Assembly (NCBI GenBank): GCA_900756945.1
Contig: CAAELZ010000017.1
Coordinates: 1-9,474, forward strand
Direction of reading: 5' to 3'
From: an uncultured Collinsella sp.
GTDB lineage: Bacteria; Actinomycetota; Coriobacteriia; Coriobacteriales; Coriobacteriaceae
Length of the DNA: 9,474 nucleotides
Shown here: positions 1 through 6,435 of the stretch, piece by piece
How positions within the stretch are numbered: position 1 is the stretch's first letter
Layout of the letters: every line of letters begins with the position of its first letter
Made by a program: the position numbers and the translations under genes
The notes under the pieces: model-generated
Database searches by the model: none
The model's input: only the letters and a program-made list of their open reading frames with translations
Told to the model about the DNA's origin: nothing

Positions 1-3
1 CGC

Positions 4-41
4 CTCAGGACTCAGCGCAACGCGTTGCGCTGAGTCCTGAG
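4..41. repeat. Perfect 38-bp palindrome upstream of fhs
   Basis: Every base from 4 to 22 pairs with 41 down to 23, with no spacer; the centre is AACGCGTT. As RNA it would make a hairpin of about 17 bp with a 4-nt loop. No T-run follows (next bases TCTGTTGCA), so it is not a canonical intrinsic terminator, although it may close an upstream gene outside the window. It lies about 90 bp upstream of the likely fhs promoter, which makes a direct operator role less likely. Confidence 0.85.
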
Positions 42-106
42 TCTGTTGCAATGAAGATGAGAATCAAGGCATTGGATAAACATATCGCCATTCATCGGTT
101 ACGGGT

Positions 107-135
107 GTTTTACTATTGCGCGCCCGTGCTATGCT
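107..135 (+). promoter_or_regulatory. Probable fhs promoter, extended -10 type
   Basis: An extended -10 element, TG-C-TATGCT, lies at 127-135. A weak -35-like GTTTTA lies at 107-112 with a 17-nt spacer. Transcription would start near 142 and give a leader of about 35 nt before the ATG at 176. The same CGTGCTA core recurs before the gene at 5856, which supports it as a local promoter style. Prediction by eye only. Confidence 0.45.
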
Positions 136-163
136 GAATTGGTCTTTTTCTCATCCGGTAACG

Positions 164-169
164 AAAGGA
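164..169 (+). promoter_or_regulatory. Ribosome binding site that sets the fhs start
   Basis: AAAGGA lies six bases before the ATG at 176. The frame is also open upstream to a TTG at 116, but that codon has no such site and lies before the predicted transcription start. The ATG at 176 is therefore the better start. Confidence 0.7.
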
Positions 170-175
170 CCGCCC

Positions 176-1843
176 ATGCCTACTGACATCGAAATCGCAC
201 GTTCTGTCACGCCGCTGCCTATTACCGAGGTGGCCAAGAACGCCGGCGTCGACGTTAAGCACCTTATTCCGTACGGCTTCGACAAGGCTAAGGTCGACTA
301 TTCACTGCTCAACGAGCCGACTGATCACCAGGCCAAGCTCGTCCTCGTGACCGCTATCAACCCAACGCCTGCGGGCGAGGGCAAGACCACCACGACCATC
401 GGTCTGGCCGATGGCCTGCGTCGTCGCGGCGTCAAGAGTGCCGTGGCCCTGCGCGAGCCTTCGCTCGGCCCTGTCTTTGGCGTTAAGGGCGGTGCTGCCG
501 GCGGCGGCTGGGCTCAGGTCATCCCCATGGAGGATATCAACCTGCACTTTACCGGCGACTTCCACGCTATCGGTGCCGCCAATAACCTGCTGGCCGCCAT
601 GCTTGATAACCACATCCAGCAGGGCAACCAGCTCGGTATCGACGTTAAGCGCATCACTTGGAAGCGCGTCGTCGATATGAACGACCGTCAGCTGCGCCAC
701 GTCATCGACGGTATTGGCGGTAAGGCCCAGGGCGTGCCGCGCGAGGACGGCTTCGATATCACCGTCGCCTCCGAGGTCATGGCAATCCTGTGCCTGTCTA
801 CGAGTATCAGCGACCTCAAGGAGCGCCTGGGCGAGATCGTCGTCGGCTACAGCTTTGCCGGCGAGCCCGTCCGTGCCCGCGACCTTAAGGCCCAGGGTGC
901 CATGGCCGCGTTGCTTAAGGACGCGCTCAAGCCCAACCTGGTGCAAACGCTCGAGGGCACGCCCGCGTTTGTCCACGGCGGTCCCTTCGCCAACATCGCC
1001 CACGGCTGCAACTCTATCATGGCCACGCGTATGGCGATGCGCTTTGGCGATGTTGCCATTACCGAGGCCGGCTTCGGTGCCGATCTGGGTGCCGAGAAGT
1101 TCCTCGACATCAAGTGCCGTATGACGGGCGTTCGCCCCAGCGCCGTCGTGGTCGTCGCGACCGCTCGTGCGCTGAAGTACAACGGTGGCGTCGCCAAGGC
1201 CGACCTCAACGAGGAGAACCTCGAGGCACTCAAGGCCGGCATGCCCAACCTGCTGCGTCACGTCGACAACATCCAGAACGTTTATGGTCTGCCCTGCGTA
1301 GTCGCCATCAACCGCTTCCCGGCGGACACCGAGGCCGAGCTTGCGCTCATCGAGTCCGAGTGCCAGAAGCTCGGCGTCAACGTTAAGCTTTCCGAGGTCT
1401 GGGCCAAGGGCGGCGAGGGCGCGCTCGAGCTTGCCGATGAGGTCATGCGTCTGATTGAGCAGCCGAGCGAGCTCAAGTTTGCCTATGAGGACGGCGCTGA
1501 TGTCGCTGATGCCCTCGAGGCCGTTGCCACCAAGGTCTACCGCGCCGACGGCGTTGACTTTACGCCGGCCGCCAAGCGCCAGCTCGCCGAGCTGCGCGAG
1601 AACGGCTTTGGCAACCTGCCGGTGTGCGTCGCCAAGACGCAGTACAGCTTTAGCGACAACGCCAAGGCCCTGGGCGCTCCCGAGAACTTCCGCATCACGG
1701 TGCGCGAGCTCAAGGTTTCTGCCGGCGCCCACTTTGTGGTCGCGCTGACCGGCAGTGTTCTGACCATGCCGGGCCTGCCCAAGGTGCCCGCGGCCGAGAA
1801 CATCGACGTCGACAACGACGGCAACATCACCGGTCTGTTCTAG
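176..1843 (+). CDS. fhs: Formate-tetrahydrofolate ligase
   Basis: This cytosolic enzyme makes 10-formyl-tetrahydrofolate from formate, tetrahydrofolate and ATP. It supplies one-carbon units for purines and formyl-methionine, and in some anaerobes serves the methyl branch of the Wood-Ljungdahl pathway. The protein has 555 residues, the usual length for the family. The family P-loop PTPAGEGKTT is at residues 63-72, followed by the conserved REPSLGPVFGVKGGAAGGG block (93-111) and the THFTGD-like segment NLHFTGDFHAI near 122-132. The ATG at 176 is chosen because AAAGGA sits six bases upstream. The gene appears to be monocistronic, since a strong terminator begins 28 bases after its stop. The neighbours are not folate genes, so the context adds little. 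No key residue looks damaged. A long open frame on the opposite strand is a by-product of GC-rich codon use. Confidence 0.97.
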   Translation: MPTDIEIARSVTPLPITEVAKNAGVDVKHLIPYGFDKAKVDYSLLNEPTDHQAKLVLVTAINPTPAGEGKTTTTIGLADGLRRRGVKSAVALREPSLGPVFGVKGGAAGGGWAQVIPMEDINLHFTGDFHAIGAANNLLAAMLDNHIQQGNQLGIDVKRITWKRVVDMNDRQLRHVIDGIGGKAQGVPREDGFDITVASEVMAILCLSTSISDLKERLGEIVVGYSFAGEPVRARDLKAQGAMAALLKDALKPNLVQTLEGTPAFVHGGPFANIAHGCNSIMATRMAMRFGDVAITEAGFGADLGAEKFLDIKCRMTGVRPSAVVVVATARALKYNGGVAKADLNEENLEALKAGMPNLLRHVDNIQNVYGLPCVVAINRFPADTEAELALIESECQKLGVNVKLSEVWAKGGEGALELADEVMRLIEQPSELKFAYEDGADVADALEAVATKVYRADGVDFTPAAKRQLAELRENGFGNLPVCVAKTQYSFSDNAKALGAPENFRITVRELKVSAGAHFVVALTGSVLTMPGLPKVPAAENIDVDNDGNITGLF

Positions 1844-1871
1844 GCAAGAGCGACGTTATTGCCGCCTGTCC

Positions 1872-1909
1872 GCCCCGCCGTGCCCCACAGCACGGCGGGG
1901 CTTTTGTTT
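1872..1909 (+). terminator. Rho-independent terminator of fhs
   Basis: A 12-bp perfect stem pairs 1872-1883 (GCCCCGCCGTGC) with 1890-1901, around a six-base loop CCCACA. A T-rich run, TTTTGTTT, follows at once. It sits 28 bases after the fhs stop codon. Confidence 0.92.
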
Positions 1910-2020
1910 CTAGCCGCGCTTGTCTTGTAGATACCGACGGGCTTTGCCCATCATGGGCTTTTGCGCGGGTAGAATGCATGGATAACTTGATGCTTACGGG
2001 CGACGGAAAGGAATCGTTGC

Positions 2021-2989
2021 ATGGATCAGGACAAGACAACCGTGATGGGCGGCTACGGTTCCGCGCAGGCTGGCGATAGCGCCGATGCGACCCGCGTTGT
2101 TCCCAACCCCGGTTATACCGACCCCGCCGCGACGCAGCCTTCTGCCGAGCCAACCCGGGTTATGGGCTATGGCGACACAGCGCGGGATTCTTATGCTGTA
2201 TCTTCGCAAGGCTCCTATGGCGACGCAGCTCCGGACCCGTTTGATTACGCGCCGCAGGATTCTTATGCCGCCTCGACGCCGAATCCCTATGATGACCTGC
2301 CGCAAAATCCCATTCCGCAGCCTCAGCAGACGACGTATATGCCTCGCACGGCGCAGCCTCGCTACGAGTCGCGCGAGCCGTATCGCGAGTACCCCAAGTC
2401 GATTCCGCAATATGGCGAGGACGAGGAGAAGAAGCCGTCGCGTTCGTCGAGCGTGATCAAGAAGATCCTCATCGTGCTGGCGATCTTCTTTGCGCTGTCG
2501 GTTGTGTTTGCCATTGTGTCGGGCATGCTCAACAAGCGAGGGAGTTCAACGGCTGATACCGCTGCCGAGCAAACCGAGTCCGCCTCGTCTAGCACCGTCG
2601 ATCTGAGCGATATCCCGGGGCAGTACTGGTCCAACGCCAAGAAGCTCCTCAAGTCGCGCGGCGCCAATCTTTCGAATGCCGTGGTCCTGACTGATGATGG
2701 CTCAACGCCCGTCATCGATGCCAACTGGGTCGTTACTTCTGCTTACTATAACGACAGCGGCAACCTCGAAATTCAACTCACGCACAAGAATAGCTCGGGC
2801 AACTCACCCGACGGCCAAAGCGGTACCGACAGCTCGAGTTCCAATACGTTGGAGGACTTGAGCAACAAGGCACAGGAGCTTGGGGATAAGGCCCAGAACC
2901 TGGGCGACACCGCTCAGAACTTGGGCGGCATGGCGACGGATGCCTGGAACGCCCTACAAAACGGCATCTCGGGCACGCAGGGAAACTAG
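2021..2989 (+). CDS. Membrane protein with disordered N-tail and PASTA-like outer domain
   Basis: The function is not known. The protein has 322 residues. Residues 1-140 are low-complexity, rich in Pro, Tyr, Gln, Asp and Ser, and probably disordered. They carry three Thr-x-Val-(Met/Val) motifs: TTVM at 6-9, TRVV at 24-27 and TRVM at 45-48. A Lys-flanked hydrophobic helix at about 147-170 anchors the protein. The rest, from 171, is probably outside the cell. Residues 195-256 resemble one PASTA-type unit: an IPGQ..S.AKKLL..RGA pattern, then beta-strand-like segments ending LEIQLTHK. A Ser/Gly/Asn linker follows, then four seven-residue repeats at 280-307 (consensus LGDKAQN). GGAAAGGA at 2005-2012 supports the ATG start. 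There is no signal peptidase site, so a single-pass N-in topology is likely. The motifs suggest a partner of Ser/Thr kinase or FHA signalling, but no kinase is in the window. Confidence 0.85.
   Translation: MDQDKTTVMGGYGSAQAGDSADATRVVPNPGYTDPAATQPSAEPTRVMGYGDTARDSYAVSSQGSYGDAAPDPFDYAPQDSYAASTPNPYDDLPQNPIPQPQQTTYMPRTAQPRYESREPYREYPKSIPQYGEDEEKKPSRSSSVIKKILIVLAIFFALSVVFAIVSGMLNKRGSSTADTAAEQTESASSSTVDLSDIPGQYWSNAKKLLKSRGANLSNAVVLTDDGSTPVIDANWVVTSAYYNDSGNLEIQLTHKNSSGNSPDGQSGTDSSSSNTLEDLSNKAQELGDKAQNLGDTAQNLGGMATDAWNALQNGISGTQGN
2858..2941 (+). repeat. Four degenerate 21-bp tandem repeats inside the membrane protein gene
   Basis: The units encode LSNKAQE, LGDKAQN, LGDTAQN and LGGMATD in register. 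Leu falls at position 1 and Ala at position 5, as in an amphipathic helix or short coiled coil. Divergence between units is modest, which suggests growth by slippage or unequal exchange. Confidence 0.8.
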
Positions 2990-3001
2990 CTGTTAAGCGG
3001 G

Positions 3002-4183
3002 CTACAGCTGCTCGGCCGGACGGTCGGGCGAGCTAAAGCCCGAGTCAAACGTAACGACGCATGAGGCATTGGGTCGGCGCTCGTGCACGATGCGCGTGAC
3101 GAGCTCCAGCAGCTCCTCGTCGGATATGTCAAAGCCGTCGGGACGCACAAGGTCAAACGAAACGAACCCGTCGTGCTCGTGCAGGTCGTGGATGGAGAGC
3201 GCGGGATCGATCTGCGTAACGCCACGCTTGACCCAGCCGCGTAGGTCGTCGCCGGTGGTGGCGATGGGGTCGCAGTGCAACGTGATGCCAATGCCCATCT
3301 GGCGCTTGATGTCGTGCTCGATGGTGTCTAGGATCTCGTGGTGCTCAAATGCGTCGCCCTCGCCGGGCATCTCCACGTGGGCGCTGGCAAACTGACGACC
3401 GGGGCCGTAGTCGTGCACCATCAGGTCGTGTGTGCCCAAGACCTGCGGATAGGACATGATCTTGTCGCGGATTGCCTGGACGAGCTTGGGATCGGGCGCT
3501 TGCCCCAGCAACGGGCTGATGGCGTCGCGCACTAGGCCCATGCCGCTGATGCAGATGAAGATGCCCACACCCAAGCCCGCCCAGCCGTCGAGGTCAAAGC
3601 CGGTCGTTTGCGAAATAAGCGCCGCCGCTAAGACCGAGCCCGAGGTGATGACGTCGTTTTTGGAGTCCTGCGCCGTGGCAATGAGTGTTTCGGAATCGAT
3701 ACGGTTGCCCAGCGCGCGGTTGAATGCGGCCATCCAGAATTTGACGAGCATGGACAAGACGAGAGCGGCTAGGGAGACCAGCGTGTAGGCGGTGGGGGAG
3801 GGCTTGATGATCTTGGTGACCGACTCGAGGATCAGGTTGATGCCGACGGCGCAAACCAGGACGGCGACGAACAGACCGGCTAGGTACTCGTAGCGGCCGT
3901 GGCCATAGGGGTGGCCTTCGTCTGCCGGGCGGCTGGCAAGGCGGAACCCGAGCAGGCTCACGATGTTGCTCGAGGCGTCGGAGAGGTTGTTGAAGGCGTC
4001 GGCGATGAGCGAGACAGAGCCGGCGAGCAGGCCCGCGATGCCCTTGGCCAGGCACAGAGTGATGTTGAGGCCAATGCAGATGAGGCTTGCGGCGAAGCCC
4101 GCGTTGGTGCGGCAGGAGGTATCGACCGGCTCGCCCTCGCTGCCGGGAACAAGCGTATGTACCAGCCGATTTACAAATAGCAT
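3002..4183 (-). CDS. Cation diffusion facilitator transporter, probable Mn2+ exporter
   Basis: This inner-membrane metal/proton antiporter of the CDF family has 393 residues. Six hydrophobic segments span about 27-220. The family motif HPYGHGRYEYLA is at 91-102. The metal-site pairs are Asn65-x3-Asp69 in TM2 and Asp173-x3-Asp177 in TM5. The Asp in place of His in TM5 and the N..D pair in TM2 match the pattern reported for Mn-transporting CDFs rather than Zn types, so manganese efflux is inferred. A cytoplasmic dimerisation domain covers about 225-305, and a further 85 residues form a second small domain. The ATG at 4183 is preferred because GAGGA lies eight bases before it. The ATG at 4204 in the same frame has no such site, and the frame's open extension to 4342 runs into the divergent promoter region. 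The gene converges with the membrane protein gene, 12 bp apart, with no clear terminator between them. Confidence 0.92.
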   Translation of the reverse strand: MLFVNRLVHTLVPGSEGEPVDTSCRTNAGFAASLICIGLNITLCLAKGIAGLLAGSVSLIADAFNNLSDASSNIVSLLGFRLASRPADEGHPYGHGRYEYLAGLFVAVLVCAVGINLILESVTKIIKPSPTAYTLVSLAALVLSMLVKFWMAAFNRALGNRIDSETLIATAQDSKNDVITSGSVLAAALISQTTGFDLDGWAGLGVGIFICISGMGLVRDAISPLLGQAPDPKLVQAIRDKIMSYPQVLGTHDLMVHDYGPGRQFASAHVEMPGEGDAFEHHEILDTIEHDIKRQMGIGITLHCDPIATTGDDLRGWVKRGVTQIDPALSIHDLHEHDGFVSFDLVRPDGFDISDEELLELVTRIVHERRPNASCVVTFDSGFSSPDRPAEQL

Positions 4184-4191
4184 AGCGGTCG

Positions 4192-4196
4192 TCCTC
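4192..4196 (-). promoter_or_regulatory. Ribosome binding site that sets the CDF start
   Basis: Read on the minus strand this is GAGGA, eight bases before the ATG at 4183. The alternative ATG at 4204 is preceded by CCCCTTAAAC, with no purine-rich site. Confidence 0.65.
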
Positions 4197-4216
4197 ACAA
4201 TCATGTTTAAGGGGAT

Positions 4217-4246
4217 AGTGTAGCTCGCATGGGCGCACCGTGCGCC
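4217..4246 (-). promoter_or_regulatory. Possible CDF promoter with inverted repeat at the -35 region
   Basis: On the minus strand a -10-like TACACT lies at 4222-4217, about 34 bases before the start codon. Where a -35 would fall there is a perfect 7-1-7 inverted repeat, GGCGCAC-C-GTGCGCC, at 4232-4246, and no good -35. That layout would suit an activator or repressor site. Metal control is a guess from the gene's role. Confidence 0.35.
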
Positions 4247-4354
4247 GGTGCTCAGAAAATGCAGCAATGGTCTGCCCGCGCTAACGAGCAGGCCTTCCCG
4301 TCTGCCTGGGTGGTCCATTTTGGGCCACATGGGTATGGGCATGTGCCAGTTTGC

Positions 4355-4373
4355 TCGACATACTTAATGTCGA
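4355..4373 (+). promoter_or_regulatory. Inverted repeat before the zinc-ribbon gene, possible operator
   Basis: TCGACAT-ACTTA-ATGTCGA is a perfect 7-5-7 dyad, 29 bases before the ATG at 4402. Its AT-rich centre (TACTTAAT) could serve as the -10 element, so a protein bound here would block the promoter. Alternatively it is a hairpin at the 5' end of the leader. Confidence 0.4.
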
Positions 4374-4385
4374 CAGCCCCTGTGC

Positions 4386-4394
4386 AAAGGAGGA
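4386..4394 (+). promoter_or_regulatory. Strong ribosome binding site of the zinc-ribbon gene
   Basis: AAAGGAGGA is a near-perfect match to the 16S rRNA tail, seven bases before the ATG at 4402. It excludes the upstream TTG at 4351 in the same frame. Confidence 0.85.
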
Positions 4395-4401
4395 CGCTTC
4401 C

Positions 4402-5739
4402 ATGGACGAGATGTTTGCCATTAAATGCCAAAACTGCGGCGGCCCTATGTACTCACACCAGGCTAAACGCAGCTTTGAGTGCGCCTATTGCGGCACGGTC
4501 GTTCCGTGGCAGGCCGATGCGGGGGAGCCCAAGAGCGCTTTGGGCATTCGCCATGCGCCGCTGACGGTTGTCGATGGGCTACTTAAGCTCACCCATGTGT
4601 CGCAGCTCGAGCGCCCGGAGGACCCGGACTGGTATTTCTTTAATTCGCACTGGCGCAATCAGTCGGTTCTGGAGCATCTGCTATGGGAGGACCGCGGCAC
4701 GGCGCAGGAGTTCCAAGAAGCCACGCACGTGAGCATTCCCTGCCCCTTCTGCGGCGCGTCCTTTGAAGGCGAGTCCACTCAGCGCGTGTTTGAGTGCCCG
4801 TCCTGCGGCAATAAGATCGGCGTTGCCGACCTGCTCAAGCCCGGTACCTTTAGCAAGCGCCTGACCATGGGCGTTGGCGCGGAGTATGTACCCGAGCAGG
4901 GTATTCCTTGCGAAATCTCACCGCAGCAGGCACGTGCCAACGCGCTGCAGCTGGTGCGCCAGTACCCCGACGCCTTTGCCGGGCACGACGTGGAAGACGC
5001 GATTCAAAACGACATGATGCTCTTCTACTTCCCCATGGCGCTCGCGGATCTGCGCATGATGGCGAGCTTCCCGGGCAAGGGCCTGAGCAAGGAAACCCTG
5101 GTGTACTACGAGGTGCTCGACTGGGCGTATCCGCGGGCAAACTACCTGGACGTTCGCCTCATGGGCATTTTGGAGCCGTGGGACTTTGCCAAGGTCGGTT
5201 CGTTCGATCCCGCCATGCAGGAAGGCGATTTCCGCGTCGTCTCCGTCGATGCGTCTACCAAGGACCAGGTGGTCATTGATAAGCTGGCGCTCGACATTGC
5301 CGGCAACGACGCCGAGGCGGTGCTGGGGCTCAATAAAAAGAGCATCCGCACCTGGGCGCGCAAGGCCCGCAAGCATAAGGACGGCCTGATGATGGTGCCG
5401 GTATACTTTGTCGACCGTCCGGCAACGGACAGCCGCGACGGTGAGCAGGTGCGCATCGCCGTGAACGGCCAGACGGGCCGCGCGGCCGCGGTGGTGTTTA
5501 GCGACAAGCGCGAGACGCATGTGGTGGCATCGCTCAACCCGAGCCTGCATCTGTCCGGCGAGAGCACCGTGCACGCCACGCCCATCGAGGTCAAATACGT
5601 TAAGTCGCCGTTTCTGTACCAGATCGTGCGCCGTGGAGGCGGCGAGCAGCAGCATCAGGTGGCAGCGGTCGCCGAGGGTTCTTACCGAGAAGAAAAGCCC
5701 AAACGCAAGGGATTGTTCGCTGCGATTTTTGGTAAGTAG
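4402..5739 (+). CDS. Double zinc-ribbon protein of unknown function
   Basis: The protein has 445 residues. Two zinc ribbons have identical spacing, CX2C-X14-CX2C: Cys9, 12, 27, 30 and Cys114, 117, 132, 135. Between them lies a segment (about 50-110) with several Trp and His. After the second ribbon, residues 168-260 carry the pattern IPCEIS.QQA...ALQLVRQYP followed by a strand-rich FYFPMALADLRMM stretch. Residues 330-366 (MVPVYFVD ... VNGQTGRAA) match the 'P-Y ... VNGQTG' block common in bacterial zinc-ribbon proteins annotated as TFIIB-type or helicase-related, though no helicase motif is visible here. The C-terminus is basic with a hydrophobic end (KPKRKGLFAAIFGK), possibly a membrane-surface or nucleic-acid contact. 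There is no signal peptide or transmembrane helix. The role is unknown. The gene stands alone, divergent from the CDF gene and perhaps under an inverted-repeat operator. Confidence 0.85.
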   Translation: MDEMFAIKCQNCGGPMYSHQAKRSFECAYCGTVVPWQADAGEPKSALGIRHAPLTVVDGLLKLTHVSQLERPEDPDWYFFNSHWRNQSVLEHLLWEDRGTAQEFQEATHVSIPCPFCGASFEGESTQRVFECPSCGNKIGVADLLKPGTFSKRLTMGVGAEYVPEQGIPCEISPQQARANALQLVRQYPDAFAGHDVEDAIQNDMMLFYFPMALADLRMMASFPGKGLSKETLVYYEVLDWAYPRANYLDVRLMGILEPWDFAKVGSFDPAMQEGDFRVVSVDASTKDQVVIDKLALDIAGNDAEAVLGLNKKSIRTWARKARKHKDGLMMVPVYFVDRPATDSRDGEQVRIAVNGQTGRAAAVVFSDKRETHVVASLNPSLHLSGESTVHATPIEVKYVKSPFLYQIVRRGGGEQQHQVAAVAEGSYREEKPKRKGLFAAIFGK

Positions 5740-5788
5740 GGGAGTGGTGCCGGGGCGTCGGGCTGCATCGCAAGGTCATGAGACGAAC

Positions 5789-5815
5789 TTAAGACTGCTG
5801 GGAACGTGCTACCAT
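5789..5815 (+). promoter_or_regulatory. Probable promoter of the gene at 5856, extended -10 type
   Basis: TG-C-TACCAT lies at 5807-5815, with a weak -35-like TTAAGA at 5789-5794 (15-nt spacer). The CGTGCTA core equals that in the fhs promoter. Transcription would start near 5822, about 34 bases before the ATG. Confidence 0.45.
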
Positions 5816-5855
5816 TGTCGATAGCCTTAATCTTGTAAGAAGCGGAGGCCAGATT

Positions 5856-6227
5856 ATGGGTTTTGCGGATCAGCAGCTTCAGCTTCAGGTACCGTATTCT
5901 CCTGACGACACGTTTAATGCCTTGAAGGCAGCTATGGAAAAGCTGCCTAAAGTAAAAGTTGATAGTGCATCGCCCACAACAAGAACAGTTGCAGCCGAGA
6001 TTGGTATGAGCCTTTGGTCTTGGGGCGAAAATATCAGTATTTCGGTTGTTCCAGTTGAAGGCGGATCTGGCGTTACTGTCAAGTCGTCATCTAAGGTCAG
6101 GGCAAACGTATTAAACGGGGGCAAAAATGCAAAGAATATTGCCAAGATAGTCGATGCCCTATCGAAGGAGCTCGAGCGGTATCCGCAGGTTTCACAGACT
6201 ATTGAGACGCTGGCGGATAGTGGTTGA
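5856..6227 (+). CDS. Small soluble protein, N-terminal part of a probable SHOCT protein
   Basis: The function is not known. The 123 residues begin with strand and helix (PYSPDDTFNALKAAMEKLP, 13-31). Strands containing the SLWSWGENISISVVP stretch (52-66) follow, then a VTVKSSSKV strand (73-81). A GKNAKNIAKIVDALSKEL helix (89-106) completes what looks like an alpha/beta lipid- or ligand-binding-type fold. GGAGG at 5844-5848 fits the ATG. There is no signal peptide or membrane helix. The frame stops at TGA 6225-6227, but a complete SHOCT motif continues at once in the +1 frame. The natural protein may therefore be about 155 residues and be broken here by one base, or be made by frameshifting. 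Codons such as GTA, AAA, ACA and AGA are commoner than in neighbouring genes, which suggests a different origin. Confidence 0.75.
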   Translation: MGFADQQLQLQVPYSPDDTFNALKAAMEKLPKVKVDSASPTTRTVAAEIGMSLWSWGENISISVVPVEGGSGVTVKSSSKVRANVLNGGKNAKNIAKIVDALSKELERYPQVSQTIETLADSG

Positions 6228-6324
6228 TGTAGTTGCAAGGCTTGAGAGGCTTGCAGCACTGCGTGAGAGTGGAGTACTTACCGAGGAAGAGTTTGCTGCA
6301 GAAAAGGCAAAAATCCTTTCGTAA
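6220..6324 (+). CDS. SHOCT domain in the +1 frame, split from or overlapping the previous gene
   Basis: Translated from a GTG at 6220, the frame gives 34 residues. The core LERLAALRESGVLTEEEF, followed by AAEKAKIL, is the SHOCT signature: a short C-terminal helical domain that normally sits at the end of other proteins. The GTG overlaps the end of the upstream frame by eight bases, and no convincing ribosome site precedes it. A single missing or extra base near 6210-6227 would join the two frames. Possible readings are a one-base disruption (natural or sequencing error), programmed +1 shifting at GGT-TGA, or translational coupling. The first seems most likely. Confidence 0.6.
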   Translation: MVDVVARLERLAALRESGVLTEEEFAAEKAKILS

Positions 6325-6435
6325 TCAGACACGATGGTTGGATTTGCATTCTATTATTGAACTTGTTTATACCAGGCTGAAAACATCGTGTGTAATAAAG
6401 GTGCGTAGTAGCCTCGTCTTGATTGGCGGATGTAA

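Noticed and set aside
116..175. Upstream extension of fhs from TTG at 116
   Set aside because: It adds 20 residues with no family match, lies before the predicted transcription start, and has no ribosome site. The ATG at 176 has one.
60..175. Riboswitch (for example a tetrahydrofolate type) before fhs
   Set aside because: The predicted leader is only about 35 nt and shows none of the conserved elements of that class.
302..1732. 476-codon open frame antisense to fhs
   Set aside because: It mirrors the codon bias of fhs, has a low-complexity Ala/Leu/Gly/Val/Asp composition and no family motif. The sense strand is an unambiguous conserved enzyme.
4184..4342. 53-residue N-terminal extension of the CDF transporter
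   Set aside because: It does not look like CDF sequence, covers the divergent promoter region, and the internal ATG at 4183 has a good ribosome site.
4918..5655. 245-codon antisense frame in the zinc-ribbon gene
   Set aside because: No motif and no start signal. It is a shadow of the GC-rich sense gene, whose Cys motifs are clear.
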